Below, in pieces: positions 1 to 8,472 of a stretch of 64,000 nt of DNA. The DNA comes from Mariniphaga sediminis (GTDB taxonomy: Bacteria; Bacteroidota; Bacteroidia; Bacteroidales; Prolixibacteraceae). Below the pieces are notes generated by a model that made no database searches, had not been told where the DNA came from, and saw only the letters and a program-made list of their open reading frames with translations. The translations under genes were made by a program, and so were the position numbers. Every line of letters begins with the position of its first letter. The stretch's first letter is position 1. The stretch is from NCBI RefSeq assembly GCF_003573545.1, contig NZ_QWET01000003.1:310001-374000 (forward strand). The letters run 5' to 3'.

Positions 1-225
1 GTAACATACAAATTTCCTCAGCAGTTAGTAAGAAAAGCAAACCTTAGCAACGTGGCATTATCCTTAATTGCACAAAACGTGTTTACCTGGACAAAGGCCA
101 AAATACCAGTTGATCCGGAGCTTGCTTTTAAATCAAGTGGGAGCTCTTGGATTCAGGGCGCTGAATATTATAATGTTACGCCTTGGTCCCGATCTTTTGG
201 TGTTAAACTTAATGTTGAATTCTAA
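1..225 (+). CDS. SusC/RagA-type TonB-dependent transporter, C-terminal end (partial)
   Basis: The reading frame enters from the left edge and stops at 223-225, giving the last 74 residues of an outer-membrane protein. The segment LSNVALSLIAQNVFTW and the closing strand SRSFGVKLNVEF, ending in a terminal Phe, look like the last beta-strands of a SusC-type 22-strand barrel. A susD gene follows after 11 nt, the standard SusC-SusD arrangement in which the barrel imports an oligomeric ligand captured by the SusD lid. The plug and most of the barrel lie outside the window, so ligand and subfamily cannot be judged. Confidence 0.85.
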   Translation, partial: VTYKFPQQLVRKANLSNVALSLIAQNVFTWTKAKIPVDPELAFKSSGSSWIQGAEYYNVTPWSRSFGVKLNVEF

Positions 226-236
226 TTCTTGTAATC

Positions 237-1910
237 ATGAAAAAAATAGGTTTGATTTTAATCATTATATTTTTGGGACAAATTATTCAATCATGTCATG
301 ATAATTTTGATGATATGAATGTGAGTCCTAATAATGCAGAAGAAGTTTCGCCAAATTACCTGCTATCTTATGTTATTTCAACGACGACAATGCAATTTTA
401 TGGTCTAATTAATGAACATACTGATATAGCAGGTGCAATGCAATATACACAAAGAGGGACAGAATTTAATGCAGCAAACCAAAACTGTTATCAGTGGGGA
501 AAAGGTTCGTGGAGTGGGTATTATGACATTTTGAGGACCAATCAACTGATGTACGAATTAGGAGAAAAAGAAAATAACCAATTCTTTATGGCGGCATCAT
601 TGATAATGAAATCATTCACTTTTGGTTTGCTGGCCGACCTGTTTGGAGATTGCCCTTATTCTGAAGCCCTACAAGCTGGTACTAGCTTACTGTTTCCAAA
701 GTTTGATGCACAAAAAGACGTATATGAAGGAGTTTTAACCGATTTAAAAACGGCGTCAGAACTCCTCGAAGGGTTAGATTCCAAACTGAGCGTCTTGCCA
801 TCTTCTGACCTTCTTTATAAAGGAGACAGAGATAAATGGATAAAGTTTGCTAATTCTCTTAGGTTGAGATATTGTTTACGACTGCACAATAAAAAAGACC
901 AATTGGGTATTAACACGGTAAGCGAGTTTCAGGATGCGGCAAATAAGGTTTTTGGAAGTAATGCTGATAATGCTACGTTAGTGCTTTTAGGCCTGGCAGG
1001 CGAAAATTCAGCTGTTGGCGGCCCCGTCAGATCTTCTAATAAACCATATGCATTTAAACCCGGAAAACCATTGGTTGAATACCTGAAAGAAAGAAATGAT
1101 CCAAGGCTTCAGCGTTGGGTAAATCCGGTAGAAAGGAAATGGGATTTTAATGCTTCAGAAGAAACTACGATAGATTACATCGATATTTTTGGGAATAGTT
1201 ATCAAATGACAATTTTGCCAACAGATGATACAAGCCTTGATACTTCTGTGTATGTAGGATTGCCTATAGGATATGATGACCTGGAATTTTTAGGAAATTA
1301 CAACAGAGGCGATGGCATTAGGGATTACCCTGATGAAAGAAGCACTTATATTTCTTATTTGACACCCATCTATTTTGAAAATAGTAATGATTTTGTTAAT
1401 CCGTCATTAATTACCTATGCAGAAGTTGAGTTTATATTGGCTGAAGCAGCCTTATTAGGAGATTATGGCGTATCGAATGCCGAGGACCATTACAAAGCCG
1501 GGATTAGAGCTTCGATGGAACAGTATAAAATATTGTCGGAAGCACAAGGTTTTGATTTTGATGCATTCTACAGTCAACCGACAGTTAGCTACAGTAGTTC
1601 TTCTATAACCAATAAGCATGAACTTATTATGACACAAAAATGGATTGCCCTTTGGTTGCAGGCAGAACCATGGTTTGACTGGCGAAGGACTGGATACCCG
1701 GATTTTGAACCGGCAGCAAATCCTGCTTATGGCCCGGCATTGCCTTTAAGACTTGCCTATCCAGAACCATTTGCTGATCCTCAATATGTAGAAAAGTATG
1801 AAGAGGCAGTGAGTAAACTGGAAAAAACCAGTTTTGTCCCTTCCAATCAATCAAATGACCATAGTTACTCAAAAACCTGGTTATTGCAGGGGACCGGAAA
1901 ACCCTATTAG
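237..1910 (+). CDS. SusD/RagB-family nutrient-binding lipoprotein
   Basis: This is the surface lipoprotein that caps the SusC barrel and binds the imported nutrient. The N-terminus is a lipoprotein signal (MKKIGLILIIIFLGQIIQSC) with the lipidated Cys at residue 20. The following FDDMNVSPNNAEEVSPNYLL resembles the SusD-like 2 group (PF12771), and alpha-helical TPR-like segments such as LITYAEVEFILAEAALLG and a late KWIALWLQAEPWFDWRRTGYP motif are typical of the family. The length of 557 residues is normal. It is translationally close to the upstream susC (11 nt gap) and is followed by a strong terminator, so the pair forms the end of its transcript. The ligand is unknown. Confidence 0.93.
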   Translation: MKKIGLILIIIFLGQIIQSCHDNFDDMNVSPNNAEEVSPNYLLSYVISTTTMQFYGLINEHTDIAGAMQYTQRGTEFNAANQNCYQWGKGSWSGYYDILRTNQLMYELGEKENNQFFMAASLIMKSFTFGLLADLFGDCPYSEALQAGTSLLFPKFDAQKDVYEGVLTDLKTASELLEGLDSKLSVLPSSDLLYKGDRDKWIKFANSLRLRYCLRLHNKKDQLGINTVSEFQDAANKVFGSNADNATLVLLGLAGENSAVGGPVRSSNKPYAFKPGKPLVEYLKERNDPRLQRWVNPVERKWDFNASEETTIDYIDIFGNSYQMTILPTDDTSLDTSVYVGLPIGYDDLEFLGNYNRGDGIRDYPDERSTYISYLTPIYFENSNDFVNPSLITYAEVEFILAEAALLGDYGVSNAEDHYKAGIRASMEQYKILSEAQGFDFDAFYSQPTVSYSSSSITNKHELIMTQKWIALWLQAEPWFDWRRTGYPDFEPAANPAYGPALPLRLAYPEPFADPQYVEKYEEAVSKLEKTSFVPSNQSNDHSYSKTWLLQGTGKPY

Positions 1911-1912
1911 TG

Positions 1913-2092
1913 TTAAGATCGAATAAAAGAGGTTGTTCTGCGTGTTAAAATGCGCAGAACAACCTCTTTATTTTTAAGGTAATGGTGCCAGAAATAGTTG
2001 GTGGAATTGATTATTTTTACAATTTTTTCAGGTAATTCCTTATTTCCATCAACATACCATAGAAAAACATGTGTGTCTAACAAAAGGTCCAT
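1913..2092 (-). pseudogene. Truncated VapC-type PIN-domain toxin remnant
   Basis: Reading the minus strand from an ATG at 2092-2090 gives MDLLLDTHVFLWYVDGNKEL, the characteristic first strand and first catalytic Asp of PIN-domain (VapC) ribonucleases. Resemblance to the family fades after about 27-30 codons. The frame then runs through the susD terminator and stops at 1913-1915 after 59 residues, far below the roughly 125-130 of a working VapC, and lacks the remaining acidic active-site residues. The start overlaps the stop of the antitoxin remnant by one base (TAATG), the usual vapB-vapC junction. It appears to have been cut when the susCD locus or its terminator was joined here. No function is expected. 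Confidence 0.7.
1926..1975 (+). terminator. Rho-independent terminator after susD
   Basis: A perfect 17-bp stem (1926-1942 with 1953-1969) and a 10-nt loop are followed by a U-rich tail at 1967-1975. It lies 15 nt after the susD stop codon and should end the susCD transcript. The stem sits inside the decayed vapC reading frame on the other strand. Confidence 0.85.
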
Positions 2093-2295
2093 TACATGTA
2101 TTCTTTAAAATCATCAATAGGATCATCAAAACCAGGCTTTAAAGTAATTTTTCCTTTTGCATAACCAAATACCCTGTCTTTCTTTATTTTTCTTTTTCCC
2201 TCTTAGAATGGAGGAAGTCAACAAAATCAATTACATCCGTTTTTTTAAGAATCAGGCAATGATGATATTTTAGTATACAAACTTAAATCTGTCAT
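2092..2295 (-). pseudogene. Frameshifted VapB-type (DUF2281-like) antitoxin remnant
   Basis: An ATG at 2295-2293 (minus strand) opens MTDLSLYTKISSLPDS and then hits a stop. A shifted frame continues with KKTDVIDFVDFLHSKREKEK, and a second shift restores the first frame with KKDRVFGYAKGKITL and the ending DDPIDDFKEYM. In order these match the architecture of small antitoxins paired with PIN toxins (DUF2281 type): the N-terminal helix LP-DS, the DFVDFL helix, and the C-terminal toxin-binding tail ending in DFKEYM. Both shifts fall in A-rich homopolymers, so sequencing error is possible, but the neighbouring toxin is truncated, which favours genuine decay. Confidence 0.65.
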
Positions 2296-2350
2296 TTTTT
2301 ATGTTTTTGTTATTCGAAGATTATAAATTGATGTAGCGCCATCAAAAGGT

Positions 2351-2377
2351 AGTTACTTATCAGGTAACTGTTTTTTT
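2351..2377 (+). terminator. Terminator-like hairpin in the susD downstream region
   Basis: AGTTAC (2351-2356) pairs with GTAACT (2364-2369) across a 7-nt loop, and seven T follow at 2371-2377. No + strand gene ends just before it, so it may be a leftover of lost DNA or a second stop for susCD read-through. Confidence 0.45.
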
Positions 2378-2424
2378 CTAACTCATTAAGCTCGATCCTA
2401 AGTGTTTTCCTTGAAGACAGGAGT

Positions 2425-2479
2425 CTGCGAAAATCAGATACATCTGCGGGGACATAGGAAGGATTCTCCCGCTGATTTA
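2425..2479. repeat. Solitary copy of the CTGCG/CGCAG hairpin head of the 12.7-14.8 kb array
   Basis: This stretch contains CTGCGAAAATC, ATCTGCGGGG, GGATTCTCCC and GCTGATT in the same order as the roughly 70-bp head of each unit at 12669-14756. It lacks the rest of the unit. It lies immediately upstream of the FAD oxidoreductase gene, showing that the head occurs separately from the array. Confidence 0.6.
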
Positions 2480-2531
2480 TAGCATTGCTTTATCATAATT
2501 GAAAGTGAAAATTATTATTTTAGCCCACATT

Positions 2532-4391
2532 ATGAAAACACTATCCGTATTGGTTGTAAATCTTGCAATTTGTTTGTCCGTTTTTTCACAAACAGATAAT
2601 GCAGTACTTCTTGAAGCCGAGAACTTCCAAAATAAAGGCGGCTGGGTGGTCGATCAGCAGTTTATGGATTTAATGGGATCGTCGTACCTTATGGCACATG
2701 GAATGGGCGTTCCGGTGGAAGATGCCAAAACAACGGTGGAATTTCCTTCCACGGGAGAATACAATGTTTATGTTCGTACTTTTAACTGGACCTCTCCCTG
2801 GTTCGAAGGACAGGGGCCGGGTCGTTTTCAGTTGATGGTTGACGGGAAAAATACAGGTCCGGTATTGGGGACTACCGGCACCCAATGGATGTGGCAACAG
2901 GTTGGAAAGGTTCGTATCCTCAATAAGAAAACAACGGTCAGTTTGCACGATCTTTCCGGTTTTAACGGCCGGGTAGATGCCATTTATTTTACAACAGAAA
3001 ATACACCACCTCCCAACGAATTAAAAGCATTGGGCAAATTCCGGAAAAAGCAGCTCGGTATCCCGACAAAACCAGAAAAAACCAGAAAGTTCGGCCTGGT
3101 GGTCGTAGGCGGTGGTGTTGCTGGTACAACGGCTGCCATTTCTGCTGCCAGACTGGGTTTACAGGTGGCACTGATTCAGGATCGGCCTGTTCTGGGAGGG
3201 AACAACAGCTCAGAAGTTCGTGTTCATCTGGGAGGCAGAATAAAGGTGGAACCGTTTCCTGCCCTGGGCGATGTGGTAAAAGAGATCGGTCCTTCCCGCG
3301 GAGGGAATGCGCAACCTGCCGAATATTACGAAGATGAAAAGAAAATGGATATGGTGCTGGCAGAAGAGAATATCTCTCTCTTTACAAACTACCGGGCCTT
3401 CGAAGTAAAAACAAAAGGTTCTCGCGTTACAAGGGTGTATGCCCGGCACATTGAAACCTCGGAAGAAATCGCTTTTTTAGCGCCGTTGTTTGCTGACTGC
3501 ACCGGAGACGGAACCATCGGTTTTCTTGCAGGTGCCGACTTTGCTATGGGGCGTGAAAGCAGGGATGAATTTGGCGAAACCACAGCGCCGAAAAAGGCTG
3601 ATAAGTTGACAATGGGCTCTTCGGTACAATGGTATTCCGTGGAGGAAAATGATCCTGTTTTTTTTCCTGTTTTTCAATATGGAGTGGAATTCAACGAAAA
3701 GAATACCGAGCAGGTAACCATGGGTGAGTGGACTTGGGAAACGGGAATGAACTTCGACCAGATTTATGATTTCGAACGCATCCGCGATTATGGGTTGCTG
3801 GTGGTTTATTCCAACTGGTCGTTTCTGAAAAACTTCAGCCCGGTAAAAAATGAATACAAAAACAGGAAGCTGGAATGGGTAGCTTACATAGCAGGTAAGC
3901 GCGAGTCGCGCCGGTTAATGGGCGACCACATTCTTACGGAACAGGACGTTACCGACTATATGGTTTATCTTGATGCTTCGGCGCCCACTACATGGACTAT
4001 TGACCTGCACTATCCCGACCCTAAAAATACGGAACACTTTCCCGGAATGGAGTTTAAATCTATTGCAGTGCATAAAAAGATCCATCCTTACCCTATACCT
4101 TACCGCTGTTTATACTCAAGGAATGTGGACAATCTGTTTATGGCCGGAAGAAATATCAGCGTAACCCACGTGGCTTTGGGGACTATTCGTGTGATGCGAA
4201 CGACCGGAATGATGGGAGAAGTAGTGGGCATGGCCGCTTCAGTTGCTGCGAAGCACAGCACTACTCCGCGCGGGGTGTATGAAGAACATCTTGGGGAACT
4301 AAAGGCCCTTATGGAAAAAGGGGTGGGTAAATACAATGCGGAAAACATGCAAAATTACAATGAGGGGTCAACGTTGGGGCCAAAGGAATAA
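2532..4391 (+). CDS. Secreted FAD-dependent oxidoreductase with N-terminal beta-sandwich domain
   Basis: Residues 1-19 form a signal peptide (MKTLSVLVVNLAICLSVFSQ), which is why the ATG at 2532 is preferred over the GTG at 2499. Residues about 25-155 (LLEAENFQNKGGWVVD...) look like a galactose-binding/CBM-type sandwich. The dinucleotide-binding motif VVVGGGVAGTTAAISAARLG then opens an FAD_oxidored (PF12831) domain that runs to the end, including a second FAD contact region LFMAGRNISVTHVALGTIRVM. The family is common in Bacteroidota polysaccharide/sulfatase loci and probably oxidises a sugar or another hydroxylated compound in the periplasm. The substrate is unknown. It begins the group of catabolic genes downstream of susCD. 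Confidence 0.88.
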   Translation: MKTLSVLVVNLAICLSVFSQTDNAVLLEAENFQNKGGWVVDQQFMDLMGSSYLMAHGMGVPVEDAKTTVEFPSTGEYNVYVRTFNWTSPWFEGQGPGRFQLMVDGKNTGPVLGTTGTQWMWQQVGKVRILNKKTTVSLHDLSGFNGRVDAIYFTTENTPPPNELKALGKFRKKQLGIPTKPEKTRKFGLVVVGGGVAGTTAAISAARLGLQVALIQDRPVLGGNNSSEVRVHLGGRIKVEPFPALGDVVKEIGPSRGGNAQPAEYYEDEKKMDMVLAEENISLFTNYRAFEVKTKGSRVTRVYARHIETSEEIAFLAPLFADCTGDGTIGFLAGADFAMGRESRDEFGETTAPKKADKLTMGSSVQWYSVEENDPVFFPVFQYGVEFNEKNTEQVTMGEWTWETGMNFDQIYDFERIRDYGLLVVYSNWSFLKNFSPVKNEYKNRKLEWVAYIAGKRESRRLMGDHILTEQDVTDYMVYLDASAPTTWTIDLHYPDPKNTEHFPGMEFKSIAVHKKIHPYPIPYRCLYSRNVDNLFMAGRNISVTHVALGTIRVMRTTGMMGEVVGMAASVAAKHSTTPRGVYEEHLGELKALMEKGVGKYNAENMQNYNEGSTLGPKE

Positions 4392-4434
4392 AAAAACAAT
4401 CAGGTAATAAGCTTGTTAAAGTTTCATCAGGTAC

Positions 4435-4467
4435 AAACCTTGAAGGTTTCCGAAACCTTCAAGGTTT
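4435..4467. repeat. Perfect palindromic repeat with nested AACCTT/AAGGTT symmetry
   Basis: The 16-base arm 4435-4450 is perfectly complementary to 4452-4467 around a single central base. Each arm is itself built from AACCTT-G-AAGGTT, so the element is a palindrome of palindromes. It sits 18 nt before a start codon, between two co-directional genes. It could act as an mRNA-stabilising hairpin or a mobile intergenic palindrome. There is no T-tract right after it, so it is not an obvious terminator. Confidence 0.75.
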
Positions 4468-4485
4468 ATATAATCGAAGTTGTAT

Positions 4486-5613
4486 ATGATAACATCTGTA
4501 ATAAAATATTTCCTCTTGTTTCCTGTTGTATTGGGAATCCTGATGCTTACCGGTTTTTCCGGGGCTTTTCCCGACAGGCCGGAAACCGGCTTCTGGGCCA
4601 TGGAGGGTACGCTGGTTACGCATTATTTCGAAGAAAAAACCGATTCACTTTCAGGCCCTGAGATTTTTGAGCTGCAGGATGAAAACGGGCTGCCCATCTG
4701 GTTTGGCAGGCATGTATTTAAAGATGTATGCATATCCGGTGAATGTAAAATGATTCGTCTTTGGTTGTTTTGGGATGGCGCAGGAAATTACCTGGGGATG
4801 CAAATTCCGGAGGGGAAACCCCTCACTAAATCAGACCATACTCCTTTTGAACAGGAAGATTACAAAAAACTGGATGGCATTCTCAGCGATACAGCCTCTA
4901 TCCTGAAAGATTTAAAGCAGGAAGATTTGATTGTTGTGCCCGACACAATCGACCCCTACAAAGCTTACGAAGTGGACGGATATACAGCAGCCACCCGCCC
5001 TGCGCTTGCCGAGGTGGTGGTAAAAGATGCCGTTTACTCCTGCCATACCCTGTGGCATACGGTTTACGGTCCTGTTCAGAATGCCATTTTTGAAATTTTG
5101 GAAAAGCAGGTAAATGAAGAGTTTCTTGCTTTGATGTTCCGCAGTAAAAATCCGGCCTATATTTCTTTTGCCATTCGCAGTATGGAGAAGTTTCCGGAAT
5201 ACAATGAAACTTTTTATCCCAGGGTACTTGATTGTGTTCGCTCCGAAAATCAGCCACTTGCCAAACAGGCGCTGGATTATTTTAATCCCTCTCTGTTAGA
5301 AGATACTCTCATTCAAAATGAATTGGTCGATATGATGTCCGGGGTTGATATGAATTTAAAATATGGGATTCTTTGGAAACTTATCGGATTACAAAAGGTG
5401 GATGAAAAAGTAGTGCTGAAACTTTTAAATATGTTTGAAGAAGAAACCCTGGGAGTGGGCGCGCTGAACCTGATTTATCGTCTCATTTCTACAGAGCACC
5501 TGAACAATAATCCGGAAATTGCGGAAGTGCTGAATAATCTCACTAAACATGAAAATGGGTATGTTCGAAATCTGACGCAACGTTTATTAAATATAACAAG
5601 TCAGGTCAAATAA
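4486..5613 (+). CDS. Secreted protein of unknown function, HEAT-like C-terminal half
   Basis: Not recognised. The ATG at 4486 gives a 375-residue protein starting MITSVIKYFLLFPVVLGILMLTG, a signal peptide or membrane anchor. Residues about 30-200 form a beta-rich domain containing ELQDENGLPIWFGRHVFKDVCISGEC and end in the striking motif VVVKDAVYSCHTLWHTVYGPV, with one Cys and two His. From about residue 205 the sequence is alpha-helical and resembles HEAT repeats (FLALMFRSKNPAYISFAIRSM; then LAKQALDYFNPSLLEDTLIQ). The C-H-x4-H cluster suggests metal or haem contact, but this is inference. It stands between the secreted FAD oxidoreductase and cstA and may be a redox partner of the former. Confidence 0.75.
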   Translation: MITSVIKYFLLFPVVLGILMLTGFSGAFPDRPETGFWAMEGTLVTHYFEEKTDSLSGPEIFELQDENGLPIWFGRHVFKDVCISGECKMIRLWLFWDGAGNYLGMQIPEGKPLTKSDHTPFEQEDYKKLDGILSDTASILKDLKQEDLIVVPDTIDPYKAYEVDGYTAATRPALAEVVVKDAVYSCHTLWHTVYGPVQNAIFEILEKQVNEEFLALMFRSKNPAYISFAIRSMEKFPEYNETFYPRVLDCVRSENQPLAKQALDYFNPSLLEDTLIQNELVDMMSGVDMNLKYGILWKLIGLQKVDEKVVLKLLNMFEEETLGVGALNLIYRLISTEHLNNNPEIAEVLNNLTKHENGYVRNLTQRLLNITSQVK

Positions 5614-5774
5614 TTTTATTCTGTATTGACATATTTTAAGGGCGATTTACATTGATTCCCTTGAGGAATGCAAAGAATATTGAGATAAAAAGAATGTGCC
5701 TGTTTCAAATTAAAATTGTAGTTTAGGACCTCGTTTTTATATTTATCTGATGATTATATTTTAATTTTTTATTG

Positions 5775-7214
5775 ATGATTTCACTTATAATTTCCCTGTT
5801 GGTATTACTTGTTGGCTACCTGGTTTATTCTAAATACATTGAGCGGGTTTTTGGTGCCGATGGCAACCGAGCTACCCCTGCCATTACGATGGCTGACGGG
5901 GTGGACTATATTCCCATGCCGTGGTGGAAGATTTTTCTCATTCAGTTTTTAAATATTGCCGGGTTAGGCCCCATTTTCGGCGCTGTAGCAGGTGCTATGT
6001 GGGGACCGGTGGCTTATATCTGGATTATTTTGGGTTCTGTATTTGCCGGGGCGGTACACGATTATTTTTCGGGAATGCTTTCTATCAAACATAATGGATT
6101 AAGTATTACTGAGATTGTGGGTATATACCTGGGGACAGCCACCAAACAGGTTATGCGCGGATTTACCGTGATGCTGATGGTGATTGTGGGGGCCGTTTTT
6201 ATTTTGGGCCCGGCGAAAATACTGGCAGGCCTGACACCCAATTATGCCACGATGACCTTCTGGGTATGGATTGTGTTTGGCTATTATATTCTCTCCACCC
6301 TACTACCCATCAATAAAGTTATTGGGCGGATTTATCCTGTTTTTGGATTTGCCTTGCTTTTTATGGCTGTTGGGCTCATTGTGGCACTCTTTGTAAAGGG
6401 CTATCATATTCCTGAACTTACATTGGATAATTTTAAAAACTTTCACAGTCAGGCTGAACAGTTTCCCATTTTCCCGATGTTGTTTATAACCATTGCCTGT
6501 GGTGCTATTTCGGGTTTTCATGCCACACAGTCGCCGCTTATGGCCCGCTGTATGAAAAATGAAAAGCTGGGGCGCAGGGTTTTTTACGGAGCCATGATTA
6601 CAGAAGCGGTAGTAGCTATGATTTGGGCTACCATCAGCATGAGTTTTTTTGGAGGAATTCGGGAATTGAACGATATTATGACCGAACAGCAGGGGAATGC
6701 CGCCTGGGTAGTGAATGAAACAGCCAATGTGTTGCTGGGTAAATTCGGAGCTTTCCTGGCTATTCTCGGTGTGGTCGCTGCTCCCATCACGTCGGGAGAT
6801 ACTGCCTTTCGCAGTGCCCGGCTTATTGTGGCTGATTTTCTCAAACTAAAGCAGGGACCGATAAAAAACCGGCTGCTTATCAGCGTTCCGCTGTTTGCCA
6901 TCGGCTTTTTTCTGACGCAAATAAATTTTGATGTAATATGGCGCTATTTTGCCTGGTCAAACCAGACACTGGCTACTGTGGTGCTATGGACTATTACAGT
7001 TTACCTTGTCAATTACCGGAAAAATTACTGGATAACGTTGATTCCTGCATTGTTTATGACCTCAGTAATAACAACCTACCTCTTTCTGGCTCCGGAAGGT
7101 TTTCACTTACCGAAGGAAATAGCTTATCTGATTGGAGGTGGCGTAACTGTTTTGTCGATCATATTGTTCAGAGTCTATCTGAAAAAAACGCAGCGGGCAA
7201 CCTCTGTGGCATAA
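5775..7214 (+). CDS. cstA: CstA-family carbon-starvation transporter (short form)
   Basis: This 479-residue integral membrane protein has at least a dozen hydrophobic segments. The family signature is clear in PMPWWKIFLIQFLNIAGLGP, AGAMWGPVAYIWIILGSVFAGAVHDYFSG and FHATQSPLMARCMKNEKLGRRVFYG. CstA proteins move peptides or small organic acids such as pyruvate across the inner membrane. The E. coli protein is about 700 residues and the short form here, lacking the extra C-terminal segments, is usual in Bacteroidota. The ATG at 5775 is preferred to an overlapping TTG. The gene is followed 37 nt later by an MFS transporter, suggesting that both import products of the locus. Confidence 0.92.
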   Translation: MISLIISLLVLLVGYLVYSKYIERVFGADGNRATPAITMADGVDYIPMPWWKIFLIQFLNIAGLGPIFGAVAGAMWGPVAYIWIILGSVFAGAVHDYFSGMLSIKHNGLSITEIVGIYLGTATKQVMRGFTVMLMVIVGAVFILGPAKILAGLTPNYATMTFWVWIVFGYYILSTLLPINKVIGRIYPVFGFALLFMAVGLIVALFVKGYHIPELTLDNFKNFHSQAEQFPIFPMLFITIACGAISGFHATQSPLMARCMKNEKLGRRVFYGAMITEAVVAMIWATISMSFFGGIRELNDIMTEQQGNAAWVVNETANVLLGKFGAFLAILGVVAAPITSGDTAFRSARLIVADFLKLKQGPIKNRLLISVPLFAIGFFLTQINFDVIWRYFAWSNQTLATVVLWTITVYLVNYRKNYWITLIPALFMTSVITTYLFLAPEGFHLPKEIAYLIGGGVTVLSIILFRVYLKKTQRATSVA

Positions 7215-7251
7215 TTATAAATCTAAAATAAAAACGTATTATCCTAAATCT

Positions 7252-8457
7252 ATGGCAAAATTCAAGCTCTCTTTAATGATGCTCCTTCAATACATGATGT
7301 ATGCTGTCTGGTGGGTTCCGCTGGCCGCTTATCTTACGAACCTTGAAGTGGGGAGTACTCAAAAGGCATTAATTTTAAGTTCAATGGCTATCGGCTGTAT
7401 GTTTTCACCTTTAATTGGAATGTTAGCCGACCGGTTTTTTTCTGCACAAAAGGTGCTGGCTGGGTTAAATTTCGTCCATGCAGGTATGTTACTTTGGGCA
7501 GCTACAACAAGTAATCCGGATGTTTTATTCATTTGTCTTTTGCTGGCTATGCTGGCTTATATGCCTTCATGGGGCCTTACCAGCGCCATTGCCATGGCAC
7601 ATCTGCCTTCAGAAGATTTTCCCAAAGTGCGGGTATTTGGATCCATCGGCTGGGTGGCATCCGGTATATTCAGCATCATCTTCATCAAATTTTTGAATAT
7701 TGATTTTGACGGGACACACATCCCTTTTTATTGTGGCGCCGGAGTAAGTTTTCTGGCTACATTTATCAACCTGGCCCTCCCGGATACACCTCCGCTGGCC
7801 AAAGGGCAAAAGGCCACTCTCATAGATGCTTTTGGGCTTCGGTCGGTACAACTGATGAAAGATCGTAACTTTGCCATTTTTATCGTTTTGTCCTTTCTTT
7901 CCCTTATCCCTTTTGCCATGTACTACTCCTTTTTCTCGGAGTTTTTGCTGAATATCAATACGAAATATATTTCAGTAACCATCAACTGGGGTGTGCTGGC
8001 TGAAATGGGTTTTATGTTGCTGGTACCTCTGGCAATTCGAAAATTCGGGCTACGAAAAACCATGGTGCTTGGACTGGTGGCACTCACTATCCGTTATCTC
8101 TCTTTTTATGCAGGAGGGGTCATTACACAGCCCTGGATGTACTACATCGGGATTTTATTTCACGGGTTGATTTTTGGCTTTTTCTATGTGGGCGGTCAGA
8201 TTTATATAGATAAAAAAGCGCCTAAAGAGCTGAAATCACAGGCACAGGGATTCATTTTCCTGGTAACATTCGGGGCGGGTTTGCTGGTGGGCAATTTTTT
8301 GTGCGCCAACCTTATCGATCATTACAAAACCGCATCAGGTTATAACTGGAATGCTATATGGGGCATTACCACGCTGGTGTCGGCAGCATTGCTGCTGGGA
8401 TTTGTACTGCTGTTCAGGGAAGATAAAGATTTACGAAAATCCGTACAGTCAACCTAG
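7252..8457 (+). CDS. MFS transporter of the nucleoside:H+ symporter type
   Basis: This 401-residue protein has about twelve hydrophobic helices. The N-terminus FKLSLMMLLQYMMYAVWWVPLAAYL and the stretch FSPLIGMLADRFFSAQKVLAGL resemble NupG/XapB-type nucleoside permeases (PF03825), as does the late GLIFGFFYVGGQIYIDKKAP. Related proteins in Bacteroidota loci are often annotated simply as MFS transporters and may carry other small polar substrates, so the nucleoside assignment is tentative. The gene ends 15 nt before a sulfatase lipoprotein gene, implying co-transcription. Confidence 0.88.
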   Translation: MAKFKLSLMMLLQYMMYAVWWVPLAAYLTNLEVGSTQKALILSSMAIGCMFSPLIGMLADRFFSAQKVLAGLNFVHAGMLLWAATTSNPDVLFICLLLAMLAYMPSWGLTSAIAMAHLPSEDFPKVRVFGSIGWVASGIFSIIFIKFLNIDFDGTHIPFYCGAGVSFLATFINLALPDTPPLAKGQKATLIDAFGLRSVQLMKDRNFAIFIVLSFLSLIPFAMYYSFFSEFLLNINTKYISVTINWGVLAEMGFMLLVPLAIRKFGLRKTMVLGLVALTIRYLSFYAGGVITQPWMYYIGILFHGLIFGFFYVGGQIYIDKKAPKELKSQAQGFIFLVTFGAGLLVGNFLCANLIDHYKTASGYNWNAIWGITTLVSAALLLGFVLLFREDKDLRKSVQST

Positions 8458-8472
8458 AGAAAATAATATGTC

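Noticed and set aside
7224-7251. Terminator between cstA and the MFS gene
   Set aside because: AT-rich only, no stem. The two genes are probably co-transcribed.
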